Source: Sphingopyxis sp. 113P3 | Lineage (GTDB): Bacteria > Pseudomonadota > Alphaproteobacteria > Sphingomonadales > Sphingomonadaceae | Length of the DNA stretch: 64,000 nt | Reading direction: 5' to 3' | Assembly (NCBI RefSeq): GCF_001278035.1 | Contig: NZ_CP009452.1 | Coordinates: 2,389,501-2,453,500 of the forward strand | Shown: positions 28,600 through 37,065 of the stretch, in pieces | Numbering within the stretch: position 1 is the stretch's first letter | How the letters are laid out: each line of letters begins with the position of its first letter | The notes under the pieces: model-generated | Databases searched by the model: none | What the model saw: the letters and a program-made list of their open reading frames with translations, nothing else | Told to the model about the DNA's origin: nothing | Translations under genes and position numbers: made by a program

Positions 28600-29133
28600 T
28601 TTCGTGTCCTTTCGTCCTGCCAAGTTGGAATGCGACACGACGAAGGCGTGGCCGGAAAACACTATCAAGGTAATACTGGCCGGAGCGCCAAACACCGGGC
28701 GCTGCGCCGCCTTGTTTTGAACAGAGAATTTCTGCGGTGGCGAAGATTTCTCAAGAATACGAAGGCGTTCTGGCGCGCTGCGGAGCATACTTCGAGCTAG
28801 TTTGTCGAAGAGTCCTTTCCCTCCGCCAACATCTCATCGCGAACCAATGAGATGGGCCTCATGGGGCCAGAAAATCCCCAGCTTCCGCGCGGTTTTGCCG
28901 ATCGCGACCGAACCTCAGAGACTGCCGAAAACGTCGAAATCGGTCTCCGATTGGCTTTTGTCTCTTTTCACCCGAACCCCTGCTGAAAAGGTTCGGTCTC
29001 CAGAAACGACGTAAATCCAAGGTTTTCTGGCTTTCGTTCAACCGAACCTTTTGCGCCCAATCTCGGCCAGGCGAACGGGAATGCAACTGGTGGTATTTAC
29101 CCGCAGCATGAGCCAAAAGCCGCGCGGTCTGCT
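28600..29133. other. Non-coding region with CGAACC repeats
   Basis: 534 bp without a convincing gene. CCGAACC or GGTTCGG occurs repeatedly: GACCGAACCT (about 28907), CCGAACC (28972 region), AAAAGGTTCGGT (28986-28997) and its exact complement ACCGAACCTTTT (29041-29052). The inverted copies could form a hairpin or bind a protein. Confidence 0.5.
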
Positions 29134-29145
29134 ATGGTTCCCATC

Positions 29146-29769
29146 ATGACGACCCGCAGCGCCATCGACAGCTTCACCGAAATCGCCACCCTGCGCATCG
29201 AACTCAGGGGGTCCGATCCGCTGATCTGGCGGGTAGTCGAGGTGCCCACGTCCATCACCCTCAAGGTGCTGCACGACATTGTTCAGGTCTCGATGGGCTG
29301 GTGCGATTATCACCTCTGGGAGATGGTGATCGACGGGAAGACCTACGGCCTGCCGATGGACGAGGACTTTGGCACCGCGCCCCGGAAGGTGGCAGATCGG
29401 GTTCGCTTGCGTGATGTGCTGACAGGCGACACCACCCGGATCGACTACATCTACGATTTCGGCGACAGCTGGGAGCACAGCCTCGTTGTCAGCGATGTCC
29501 GCGCAGGCGCGCCCGGAACTGGCTATCCCCGCTTCATTGCCGGCGAGCGCGACTGCCCGCCAGAGGACTGTGGCGGCATCCCCGGTTTCTACGAGATGCT
29601 TGAAGCACGGGTCGACCCCAAGCACCCAGACCATGCGGACGTCGTTGAATGGCTCGATGGCTATGACCCCGAAGAACTGGACGTGTTCCCGATCGAGGTT
29701 GCGCTTGGCCGTATTGCTGCCCGTCGCAACGCGGCTGCCAAGCGCATCATCAAGCCTGCGAATGATTGA
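29146..29769 (+). CDS. Plasmid pRiA4b ORF-3 family protein
   Basis: 207 aa matching the PRiA4_ORF3 fold, which is common on plasmids and islands and has no settled function. Typical segments are LRIELRGSDPLIWRVVEVP, LHDIVQVSMGWCDYHLWEM, DYIYDFGDSWEHSLVV and the Cys/Gly loop RDCPPEDCGGIPGFYEML. The start MTTRSAIDS is preferred; an ATG 12 bp upstream is also in frame. It is convergent with the RecD2-type gene, the two stop codons being directly adjacent. Confidence 0.85.
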   Translation: MTTRSAIDSFTEIATLRIELRGSDPLIWRVVEVPTSITLKVLHDIVQVSMGWCDYHLWEMVIDGKTYGLPMDEDFGTAPRKVADRVRLRDVLTGDTTRIDYIYDFGDSWEHSLVVSDVRAGAPGTGYPRFIAGERDCPPEDCGGIPGFYEMLEARVDPKHPDHADVVEWLDGYDPEELDVFPIEVALGRIAARRNAAAKRIIKPAND

Positions 29770-31971
29770 TCACGCGGAGCGCAGTATGACGTCCTCGGCC
29801 GCTTGAAGCCACTCATCGAGTTTTGACCACCGCCGCCGCCCGGACTCATTCTTGACCGCGATGGCGATAGCCTTGGATTGGCCGACCAGCACCACGAGCT
29901 TCTTTCCGCGAGTCACTCCGGTGTAGAGGAGATTCCGCTGCAGCATGGCGTAATGCTGGGTCATGACCGGGATCACGACGGCGGGGTATTCCGAGCCCTG
30001 GCTCTTGTGGATCGTCGCTGCATAGGCGGGGACCAGCGTGTCGAGTTCGCCGAACTGATAGCTGACCTCGCGGCCATCGAAGTCGACCAGCAGTTCGCCG
30101 TCGTCGGTGTCGACGGACTGGATGTAGCCAATGTCGCCGTTGAAGACGTCTTTGTCGTAGTCGTTCTCGATCTGCATGACCTTGTCACCGGGGGCGAAGG
30201 TCCAACCAAAGCGTTCCACCTTGGCCGTCGGATTGGGGTTCAGCGCGGCCTGCAGCTCGATGTTCAGCGACCGCGCGCCAACCCCGCCGCGGTTCATGGG
30301 GCATAGCACCTGGACTTCGCGCACAGGATCAAACCCGAACTTGCGTGGGATGTGCTTGCCGACGAGATCGATGATCCGCGGTACGGCCTGCTCCGGATCA
30401 GCGGCCGGCATGAAGTAGAAGTCGGTATCACCTTCAACTTTGCCCAAATCAGGGATGCGGCCGCGGTTGATCTGGTGCGCGGTGGTGATGATCCGGCTTT
30501 GGGCAGCCTGGCGGAAAACCTCGGTCAGTCGGACCACCGGGACAGCATGCGACTGGATGATATCGGCCAAGACCTGCCCAGGCCCGACCGATGGCAACTG
30601 GTCGATGTCGCCGACGATCAACAGTGCGGCGGTATCCGGCACAGCCTTCAGCAGCGACTGCATCAGCATGACATCGACCATCGAGCTTTCGTCGACGACC
30701 AGCAGGTCGCATTCGAGAGGGTTGTCTTCGCCGCGCTTGAACCCGAACGCCTTGGGGTCGAATTCCAGAAGGCGATGTATCGTCTTGGCCTCCATGCCCG
30801 TCGCCTCGGTCATACGCTTGGCGGCGCGCCCTGTGGGTGCGCACAGAAGAAGATTGACGGACTTGGCCGCCAAGATGCGCAGGATGGAATTGACGATGGT
30901 GGTCTTGCCGACACCGGGCCCGCCGGTGATCACTGTTACCTTGGATCGCAAGGCAAGTGACACGGCTTCCCTTTGACTGGGCGCAAGGGTCAGGCCCGTG
31001 CGCCCCTCAATCCACGGCAGGGCCTTATCCGTGTCGATGGCAGCCCACGGCAGCTGTCCATTGAGCAGCGATCTTAACCGGTCTGCTATGGCCTTTTCGG
31101 CGTGATACAGCCCGCCAAGGAAGATGCAGTCGATGTCGCCGACCGTGTCGGCCACTACCGTCCGATCATCCAGTTCCAGCGCCAGCGCCGTCTCGATCAG
31201 CGCGCCATCAACCTCGAGCAGCTTGGCAGCCAGCTGTTTTAATTCGGTCACGGGCAGTCCGCAGTGCCCTTCGCCCATGGCCTCGGTGAGGGCGAAGGAG
31301 ATGCCAGCGCGAATCCGTACCATGGCCGTCTTCTCGATGCCCAGCTTCTCCGCGATCGTGTCGGCTGTGCGAAAGCCGATCCCGCGGATATCTTTGGCCA
31401 GGCGATAAGGGTTATCGCTCATCACCTGAACGGCATCGGCGCCGTAGGTCTTGAAGATGCGCACGGCGCGCGCTGTTCCGACCCCATGGCTGTGCAGGAA
31501 CACCATGATCTCGCGAATGACTTTCTGATCCGCCCAGGCCGCAGTGATCTTGGCAGCGCGCATGGGGCCAATGCCCTGGACCTCACGCAGCCGTTCGGGG
31601 GTGGCTTCGATGACATCGAATACGTCTTTGCCGAACATCTTCACGAGCCGCTTGGCGTAAACAGGGCCGATTCCGCGGATCATGCCGGAGCCGAGATACT
31701 TCTCGATGCCCTCGATCGAGGAGGGTTCCGAGGTTTTCAGAAACCGGGCCCGGAACTGCAGGCCATGGTTCCGATCATTGGTCCATTCGCCCGAAGCGGT
31801 GATCCATTCCCCGGCGGAAATCATCGCTGCATGCCCTACGGTCGTGACCAAGTCGCGGTGCCCGCGTGCCTTGACCCGCAGGACGCAAAAGCCACTTTCA
31901 TCGCTATGGAACGTCACCCGTTCCACATGGCCCACGAGCACTTCAGACGTTGGGGCAGCCGGGTGGTTCAT
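29770..31971 (-). CDS. recD2: RecD2-type ATP-dependent DNA helicase
   Basis: SF1B 5'-3' DNA helicase, 733 aa. The N-terminal OB-like region and helix-hairpin-helix repeats (IRGIGPVYAKRLVKMFG, VQGIGPMRAAKI, IRGIGFRTADTIAEKLG) mark it as RecD2 rather than RecBCD RecD. Motif I is ITGGPGVGKTTIVNSIL, motif II LLVVDESSMVDV, motif III LLIVGDIDQLPSVG, and the C-terminal motifs are PAYAATIHKSQGSEYPAV and NLLYTGVTRGKK. It overlaps the upstream small gene by ATGA. In an island it could serve element replication or repair. Confidence 0.9.
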   Translation of the reverse strand: MNHPAAPTSEVLVGHVERVTFHSDESGFCVLRVKARGHRDLVTTVGHAAMISAGEWITASGEWTNDRNHGLQFRARFLKTSEPSSIEGIEKYLGSGMIRGIGPVYAKRLVKMFGKDVFDVIEATPERLREVQGIGPMRAAKITAAWADQKVIREIMVFLHSHGVGTARAVRIFKTYGADAVQVMSDNPYRLAKDIRGIGFRTADTIAEKLGIEKTAMVRIRAGISFALTEAMGEGHCGLPVTELKQLAAKLLEVDGALIETALALELDDRTVVADTVGDIDCIFLGGLYHAEKAIADRLRSLLNGQLPWAAIDTDKALPWIEGRTGLTLAPSQREAVSLALRSKVTVITGGPGVGKTTIVNSILRILAAKSVNLLLCAPTGRAAKRMTEATGMEAKTIHRLLEFDPKAFGFKRGEDNPLECDLLVVDESSMVDVMLMQSLLKAVPDTAALLIVGDIDQLPSVGPGQVLADIIQSHAVPVVRLTEVFRQAAQSRIITTAHQINRGRIPDLGKVEGDTDFYFMPAADPEQAVPRIIDLVGKHIPRKFGFDPVREVQVLCPMNRGGVGARSLNIELQAALNPNPTAKVERFGWTFAPGDKVMQIENDYDKDVFNGDIGYIQSVDTDDGELLVDFDGREVSYQFGELDTLVPAYAATIHKSQGSEYPAVVIPVMTQHYAMLQRNLLYTGVTRGKKLVVLVGQSKAIAIAVKNESGRRRWSKLDEWLQAAEDVILRSA

Positions 31972-32405
31972 CGCAAGCGCCGAGGCTCCGCGACCTCATC
32001 CGCGTCTTGGGTTGCCTCGTGCACCTCCTCACGGATGATCTTCTCGGTGATTTCCAGAAGATGCGAGGTCAGCGCATCGCTCAGCTCCTCAAACTCGGGC
32101 CACAGGACCTGCTGCACAAAACTCGCGGGAGCGCGGATCAGAACGGTTTGGCGGTGCATACGCGGATAGCGGAACGGTCGGACGCCGTAGCGGCGGCACA
32201 GGGCGATGAAGAGCTGGCGCGACCAAGGATCTGGGATCGAAAACTTGAACTCCTCGGAGCTTTCGTTCCGGCTGGCCGATTCAAATTGTTTGCGGATGCG
32301 TTCAGCCGCAGCGCCGGCAGCGGCCTTTTCGCCGGCCGTGGAGGCACCAGCGTAAAGCGCCTCGATCTTGCGGAGTTTTTGTCGCAGGCGGTCTTCGGAT
32401 TGCAT
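31968..32405 (-). CDS. DUF2786-like protein
   Basis: 145 aa from the start MQSEDRLRQKLRK. The opening LRKIEALYAGASTAGEKAAAGAAAERIR resembles the DUF2786 motif (helical, with the alternating Ala/Glu run). The rest (FSIPDPWSRQLFIALCRRYGVRPFRYPRMHRQTVLIRAP) is predicted mixed alpha/beta. The gene lies 8 bp after the preceding gene and overlaps the helicase by 4 bp, so it is probably a partner in the same process. Function unknown. Confidence 0.7.
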   Translation of the reverse strand: MQSEDRLRQKLRKIEALYAGASTAGEKAAAGAAAERIRKQFESASRNESSEEFKFSIPDPWSRQLFIALCRRYGVRPFRYPRMHRQTVLIRAPASFVQQVLWPEFEELSDALTSHLLEITEKIIREEVHEATQDADEVAEPRRLR

Positions 32406-32413
32406 GGCGACGA

Positions 32414-33058
32414 TCAGTGCAAGGAAGACCGGGGCAGTTCGATGCCCGCCAGCATCTGCCGCCGCGCTCGCGCGCAAGACATCACGGCCTCATGGATCTC
32501 GGCCTCCATGATCTTTGTCAGTTCGCTTACGTGCCTGAATGTCGTCTCCAGCTGAGTTCGGTTTTCTGCTTGGATATCGCGAGCCACGAGATCTTCGATC
32601 CCAGCCATCATGGCGCGAAGTTCCCCAAGGTGCCCGAGCGCCCTGTGAGCGCGTTCCGGCAGGTCTACCCGGTCTTGGCCATTAAACAGGCCTTCGACAA
32701 AGCCCTCGAGTTCCTGCCGGCGGACCTGGGAGAGTCTGGCAAGATTCTGGGCTGATGGCTCCAGCGCAAGGCGTTGCAAGCGGAACGGGACAGAGCGGCT
32801 ATTGTGCCTGGTCAGGCTGTTCCACAAGCCATTGACCAGCACATCGATCAGTTCGTTCAGGTCCTCAATTGAGTCGAAGGGCGGAAATTCGCCGCCCCAA
32901 AGCCCTTCTACAATCGGCAGCGGGGACGACTCTATGATCGGAGAGGCAATCCCACCCAGAAACCGCGTACGAACTTCGTGATAGGGAACTGGGCATGCAT
33001 ATCTGTCGAGCAGGTCGCATACGGTTTTCTCAGTCGGGGATTTGAACTTGGGCGGCAT
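32414..33058 (-). CDS. Hypothetical protein upstream of recD2 operon
   Basis: 214 aa, not recognised. The N-terminal half contains ASPIIESSPLPIVEGLWGGEFPPFDSIEDLNELIDVLVNGLWNSL, recalling the YecA/UPF0149 fold, but similarity is too weak to name. The C-terminal half is helical with a heptad-like pattern (QLETTFRHVSELTKIMEAEIHEAV). It is first of three tightly packed genes ending in the RecD2-type helicase; about 50 bp separate it from the recombinase cassette upstream on the same strand. Confidence 0.65.
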   Translation of the reverse strand: MPPKFKSPTEKTVCDLLDRYACPVPYHEVRTRFLGGIASPIIESSPLPIVEGLWGGEFPPFDSIEDLNELIDVLVNGLWNSLTRHNSRSVPFRLQRLALEPSAQNLARLSQVRRQELEGFVEGLFNGQDRVDLPERAHRALGHLGELRAMMAGIEDLVARDIQAENRTQLETTFRHVSELTKIMEAEIHEAVMSCARARRQMLAGIELPRSSLH

Positions 33059-33108
33059 GGCATTGCCCTATACCACCGGACCACAATCTCGCCAGATTGC
33101 GCCGAGAG

Positions 33109-33492
33109 CTATTCCGCCGAGAATACGATTCCCTTTTGCACCACCCAAGGCTGTTCCGCGATCGCCGACATATCCTTCAGAGACACCGACGGTGACCTTC
33201 GCGCAATCAGGATCTGCTCCAGCACAGCCGGGGCCAGATAGGCCAGCTTCATCGTGCGCCTGATGAACGCGGGCGTGACGCCTTCGGCCTCGGTGATATC
33301 CGACAATGTGGAAACTGCCCCGCTTTCCAGCTTCCGCCGCCAGCTCCACGCTCTCGCGACCGCCTTCAGCACATGCGGGTCCACCCCGCCAGTGTCCGGC
33401 ACCATGTCGGCAGGCGGCACGATCTTCGGCCGCCCATTGCGCTTGCGGATGGTGAGCGGGATGAACACCCGCATGGTGGTGGATGCGCTCAT
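33109..33492 (-). CDS. Small recombinase-associated protein
   Basis: 127 aa beginning MSASTTMRVFIPLTIRKRNGRPKI. The second half has an HTH-like run (TLSDITEAEGVTPAFIRRTMKLAYLAP), and proteins of this kind often follow large serine recombinases in alphaproteobacteria. The start overlaps the recombinase stop by 4 bp. A DNA-binding helper role, such as directing the recombinase, is inference. Confidence 0.75.
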   Translation of the reverse strand: MSASTTMRVFIPLTIRKRNGRPKIVPPADMVPDTGGVDPHVLKAVARAWSWRRKLESGAVSTLSDITEAEGVTPAFIRRTMKLAYLAPAVLEQILIARRSPSVSLKDMSAIAEQPWVVQKGIVFSAE

Positions 33493-34811
33493 GCTGCTTG
33501 TCTCCGTTCGGGGGTGACCATTTCCCGGATGACCGATCCGAGGCCTTCGGTGCGCAGGTCGACCGTGAGCCCATCGGCGCTGACCGTAACCCGCTCGATC
33601 AGCAGCCTGGCGATGCGGGCCTGCTCGGCCGGGAACAGCGACTCCCAAAGCCCATCAAAGCCCGCCAGCGCGGTGACCACGTCCTGCTCGTCGATGTCCG
33701 GTGCATTCCGGCGTGCTGCCTCCATTGCCCGTGCCGCGATTTCCGGCGTGCGCAGCAGCGATCGGATGTGCTGGACCACGGCGCCCTCGACCATCCCGGC
33801 ATTGAGCCGCACAAAGCTGTCGCGCCCTTCGCACGCCCGGTTCCTGATCGCATCCATCGAGGTGTAGTAGCGGTAATGCCGGCTGCCCTTTTTCGTCACC
33901 GTCGGCGTCATGGCGATGCCCCGATCGGTGAAGATGAGCCCCTTCAGGAGTGCCGGGGTCTGGGTGCGGGTGTTCGCCGCGCGCTGCCGGGGGCTTTCCT
34001 GCAGGATGGCATGCACCTGATCCCACAGCTCAGGCGTGATGATGGCCTGATGCTCGCCGGGATAGCTGGTGCCCTTGTGCACGGCCTCGCCAAGATAGAG
34101 CCGGTTGCGCAGCAGCTTGTACAGGAACCCCTTGTCGATCAGCTTTCCCCGCTTGTTCAGGGTGCCGCCCGCCACCAGTTCCCGGGTCAGCAGGGTCGCC
34201 GATCCCAGCTCGACAAACCGCTGGAACATATGCCGGACCGTAGCGGCCTCGGCCTCGTTGATCACCAGCTTCCGGTCGACGACATCGTAGCCCATCGGCA
34301 CGAACCCGCCCATCCACATGCCCTTGGCGCGGCTCGCAGCGAACTTGTCGCGGATGCGCTCGCCGGTGACCTCGCGTTCGAACTGGGCGAACGACAGCAG
34401 GATGTTGAGCGTCAGCCGGCCCATGCTGGTCGTGGTATTGAGCGCCTGCGTCACCGACACGAACGTCACGTTGTTCCGGTCGAATGCCTCGACCAGCTTG
34501 GCGAAGTCCATCAGCGAGCGTGACAGGCGGTCGATCTTGTAGACGACGATGACGTCGACCAGGCCGGCCTCGACGTCTTCCAGCAGGGCCTTCAGCCCGG
34601 GGCGATCGAGGGTCCCGCCAGAAAACCCGCCGTCGTCGTAGCGTTCGCGCATGCAGACCCAGCCTTCGGCGCGCTGGCTGGCAACATAGGCCTCGCAGGA
34701 CTCGCGCTGGGCATCGAGCGAGTTGAACTCCATGTCCAACCCTTCCTCGCTGGATTTGCGGGTGTAGACGGCGCAGCGCAGGCGCCGCATCGGTGCCGTG
34801 GTGCTGCTCAT
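33489..34811 (-). CDS. Large serine recombinase
   Basis: Site-specific recombinase of 440 aa. The resolvase catalytic domain opens RRLRCAVYTRKSSEEGLDMEF with the nucleophile Ser in the RKSS segment and Arg residues in VYKIDRLSRSLMDF. The recombinase DNA-binding domain follows (GYDVVDRKLVINEAEAATVRHMFQRF). Where many relatives have a zinc ribbon with paired Cys, this one reads LLKGLIFTDRGIAMTPTVTKKG without Cys. The 34811 start overlaps the DUF2924 gene as ATGA; the longer open frame upstream is that gene in another frame. It may have moved this island, though no att sites were found. Confidence 0.9.
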   Translation of the reverse strand: MSSTTAPMRRLRCAVYTRKSSEEGLDMEFNSLDAQRESCEAYVASQRAEGWVCMRERYDDGGFSGGTLDRPGLKALLEDVEAGLVDVIVVYKIDRLSRSLMDFAKLVEAFDRNNVTFVSVTQALNTTTSMGRLTLNILLSFAQFEREVTGERIRDKFAASRAKGMWMGGFVPMGYDVVDRKLVINEAEAATVRHMFQRFVELGSATLLTRELVAGGTLNKRGKLIDKGFLYKLLRNRLYLGEAVHKGTSYPGEHQAIITPELWDQVHAILQESPRQRAANTRTQTPALLKGLIFTDRGIAMTPTVTKKGSRHYRYYTSMDAIRNRACEGRDSFVRLNAGMVEGAVVQHIRSLLRTPEIAARAMEAARRNAPDIDEQDVVTALAGFDGLWESLFPAEQARIARLLIERVTVSADGLTVDLRTEGLGSVIREMVTPERRQAA

Positions 34812-35272
34812 GCTGCGTCCTTCCGTTCCCGAAGGCCAAAGAAGCGATAGCCGTTCCACTGCGTGCCGGTGATGTCCCGGGCGATGGCCGACAGCGACTT
34901 GTAGCGGCGGCCCTGCCAGTCGAACCCGTCCTTCAGCACGGTGATGACGTGCTCTGCACCGTTCCATTCGCGCACCAGCCGGGTACCGATCACCGGATTG
35001 CGCGGGTCGCTGATCACTGACTTCCTTACCTTCTTGCCCTCGACTTCGTCGGCGAGAGCATCGAGCAACTGGCGCACCGGCTTCGACAGACCGCCGAAGG
35101 TCAGCTCCTGGATCCGGTAGGCCAGGCGCTGTTCGAGGAACGAGCGGCTGTTGTTGGGCGCCTCTGTCTCGAACAGCTTCTCCCACTCGGCCTTGAGCTG
35201 TTTGACCGACATCTCCTTCAGCGCCGCCAGCCTGGCCAGCACCTGCGCATCGTCATCCTGTTTGTGCATCAT
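34808..35272 (-). CDS. DUF2924-family protein
   Basis: 154 aa. Matches the DUF2924 pattern of a helical N-terminal half (LKEMSVKQLKAEWEKLF, RSFLEQRLAYRIQEL) and a C-terminal segment HVITVLKDGFDWQGRRYKSLSAIARDITGTQWNGYRFFGL, the DNA-binding-like wing seen in many phage and island proteins. It is coupled by 4-bp overlaps to both neighbours, and the association with a serine recombinase is common in this bacterial class. Confidence 0.9.
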   Translation of the reverse strand: MMHKQDDDAQVLARLAALKEMSVKQLKAEWEKLFETEAPNNSRSFLEQRLAYRIQELTFGGLSKPVRQLLDALADEVEGKKVRKSVISDPRNPVIGTRLVREWNGAEHVITVLKDGFDWQGRRYKSLSAIARDITGTQWNGYRFFGLRERKDAA

Positions 35273-35475
35273 CGTCCTCCGATCCGGGCTTTTGCCCGCG
35301 GACGACTGACGCTCTTGGCCGGCGACATTGCGAGTGAACTATCTCCACCGTGGGCAGATATAGAACTGGACTGTTCGCGCAGGCGCAGCACGCCCGCGGC
35401 AACGATTCTGCCCAACTCGGCGATGCGAGCCTCGGCGGTCATCATGGAAGGACAGATGTCGCTTCCTCTGCTCAT
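35269..35475 (-). CDS. Small hypothetical protein, first of recombinase cassette
   Basis: 68 aa from MSRGSDICPSMMTAEARIAELGRIV; not recognised. A helical stretch (TAEARIAELGRIVAAGVLRLREQ) is followed by a basic tail. Its stop overlaps the DUF2924 start by ATGA, supporting reality. An internal start at MMTAEARIAEL is possible. Confidence 0.6.
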   Translation of the reverse strand: MSRGSDICPSMMTAEARIAELGRIVAAGVLRLREQSSSISAHGGDSSLAMSPAKSVSRPRAKARIGGR

Positions 35476-36060
35476 GCCGCGACCCTTGCCTGTGCTCCGG
35501 ATAGACAAGGCGGCCGTGCTGCCGAAACCGAGCCCTTCAACCGCAACCCGCAACCCCAGAAACCAGCGATGAAACAGGCGCCACGGCAGCGCTTGGACTG
35601 AATCAGCTCAGCGGCAGCTCAACGCAATGAATGACCAAACGCCCCACAACTCAAGGGGCGTGATGAATACGACGGGTGAGGCTCAAGAAGACCTACGATG
35701 GCTTGAAGGTCGATTCAGCCAAGATTCCCTGTACCCACGGAAGGAGCATTTCTGATGCCCGGTATCATCCCTGACCAGGCTCCCAAAAGTGCGGCAGTGG
35801 CATCATGCTACTGCGCAAAACCACCGCAAACCGGGTGCGGCGGTAGTAGCGGAACCCCTAAAGAAAAAACTACTACCGCAGCAGTCGCCGCAGTGGCGAC
35901 GGCTACTGCTGCAGCAGTGCAGCAGTTTTCCCTTCAGGGGGTTCCGCATCGCGGTGCCGCGAAGCTGTCCGCCACGCTGTCGGCCAGATCAATTTTCCTT
36001 ATTCCCCATCAACGAAAGGGGCCTCCGAGGAAGGGCGCGCTAGGCTGCGCATCTGCGGGC
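35476..36060. other. Repeat-rich region before the primase remnant
   Basis: No confident gene, although a forward frame is open from 35755. It holds stacked inverted repeats: GCGGTAGTAG (35840-35849) with its complement (35870-35879), and GCGGAACCCC (35849-35858) with its complement (35937-35946). Many GCAGCAGT-like repeats lie between. It may be a decayed replication or control region of the element. Confidence 0.45.
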
Positions 36061-36252
36061 TACCCTCTGCGTCTCAATACCGCCTGTAAAAGCTGGGCAG
36101 ATGCGAACGGCGAATTGCCCGGCTCGAACAAGCGGTTCTCCGAAACCCTCGCCAATCGCGGATTTGCGCACGCCAACATCAGCAAAGCCCGCGGATTCCG
36201 GGGGCTCGCACTGCGTCAGGCCCAACCCCAGACCAGCCCGATGGAGTTTTGA
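36061..36252 (+). pseudogene. C-terminal remnant of a P4/D5-type primase
   Basis: About 60 residues (CKSWADANGELPGSNKRFSETLANRGFAHANISKARGFRGLALR, quoted here in parts of the frame). It resembles the wHTH tail of phage/plasmid primases (W..ANGE, GS.KRFSE.L..RGF, RGF.GL). The upstream part of the frame (from 35755) is low-complexity and does not look like primase, so the ATPase and primase domains are lost. Confidence 0.5.
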
Positions 36253-36393
36253 AAAATGCCAGCAAAATCAACATCGGTGACGGATGTGACGGATCGTCCC
36301 CTTATAGGCGTTACACGCGCACACGCGCGCGCCTCTGGAGGTGATAATGGGGAACCCGTCACATCCGTCACTATCCGTCACGCCGGAGGTGCA

Positions 36394-36500
36394 AAGCTCG
36401 CGATCGACCTAGGCATCACCACCGGTTCGGCGCTGCGCAAAGGCGACGACTTCATCACCAGCGGTGCCATCTCAAGGTCGAGAACCCCCGGGTCTGGGTG
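36394..36500 (+). pseudogene. RuvC-like nuclease fragment, copy 1
   Basis: About 35 codons reading LAIDLGITTGSALRKGDDFITSGAIS, matching the start of a RuvC-like island protein (DLG.TTG, then GDDFI.SG). The copy then leaves the pattern. A longer but frameshifted relative lies at 37066-37460. Confidence 0.55.
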
Positions 36501-36574
36501 TACCGGAGGACGAGCAATGATCTTCGGGCCGGCCATTCCGGGCTACGCATGGGCACGCACAATCCAGTTGGGGA

Positions 36575-36733
36575 AGTTGCGGACCATTTCCGCAACTGGG
36601 TCCGTACCTGCACCCATTCCCCCGCACGGATACGCACAAACCAGTTGCGGACGATTTTCCCAACTACCCCCGCATGCCCTCGCACATCCACGCTGTACCA
36701 CCTGGAAAACAGTTGCGGACGGATTGACCATTC
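36575..36733 (+). repeat. Three AGTTGCGGAC repeats at 68-bp steps
   Basis: AGTTGCGGAC starts at 36575, 36643 and 36711, exactly 68 bp apart. Each is followed 13-20 bp later by CAACT, giving a worn dyad; in the first copy AGTTGCGGA and TCCGCAACT form a 9-bp inverted repeat (36575-36597). Confidence 0.8.
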
Positions 36734-36805
36734 CCAACTGCCACAACTTTAAATTTTAACAGTTTTCCAAGGTGTTGGGTTCCACCTCAAGTTGTGGGTG
36801 TGAAA

Positions 36806-36826
36806 CCCCCTTACTACGTAAGGGGG
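36806..36826. terminator. Hairpin CCCCCTTAC-tac-GTAAGGGGG
   Basis: A 9-bp perfect stem with a 3-nt loop between the repeat region and the second RuvC-like remnant. Terminator-like, but without a clear T-run on either side. Confidence 0.45.
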
Positions 36827-37065
36827 GCCGCCCGGTGGGTGTGGCCCCCGTGTCTTACGTCGAGGGGTGTCCCGCGCGCGCCAGGTCACCCCCTTAGCCA
36901 GAACCCTGACCAGACGACGGCAGCCAGCACCGCCAAGCACAAAACCGCCGCCGTCCGCACCACGATCCATTCCTATTGGAGATTCATCATGGATGTTATG
37001 ACTCCGCCTGCGCCGGTGCGCAGTGCAACCCCGCCGGCGACAAGACCGGTGACGATCACGCGAAG

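Noticed and set aside
33010..33090. tRNA-like stretch (GGATTTGAACTTGGGC … TACCACCGGACCAC) near the start of the hypothetical gene at 32414-33058
   Set aside because: The D-arm and T-loop wording is suggestive, but T-stem, anticodon stem and acceptor do not pair in any register I tried.
36575..36733. 68-bp periodic repeats as a CRISPR array
   Set aside because: Only a 10-bp core is shared, the copies are worn, and no cas genes are present.
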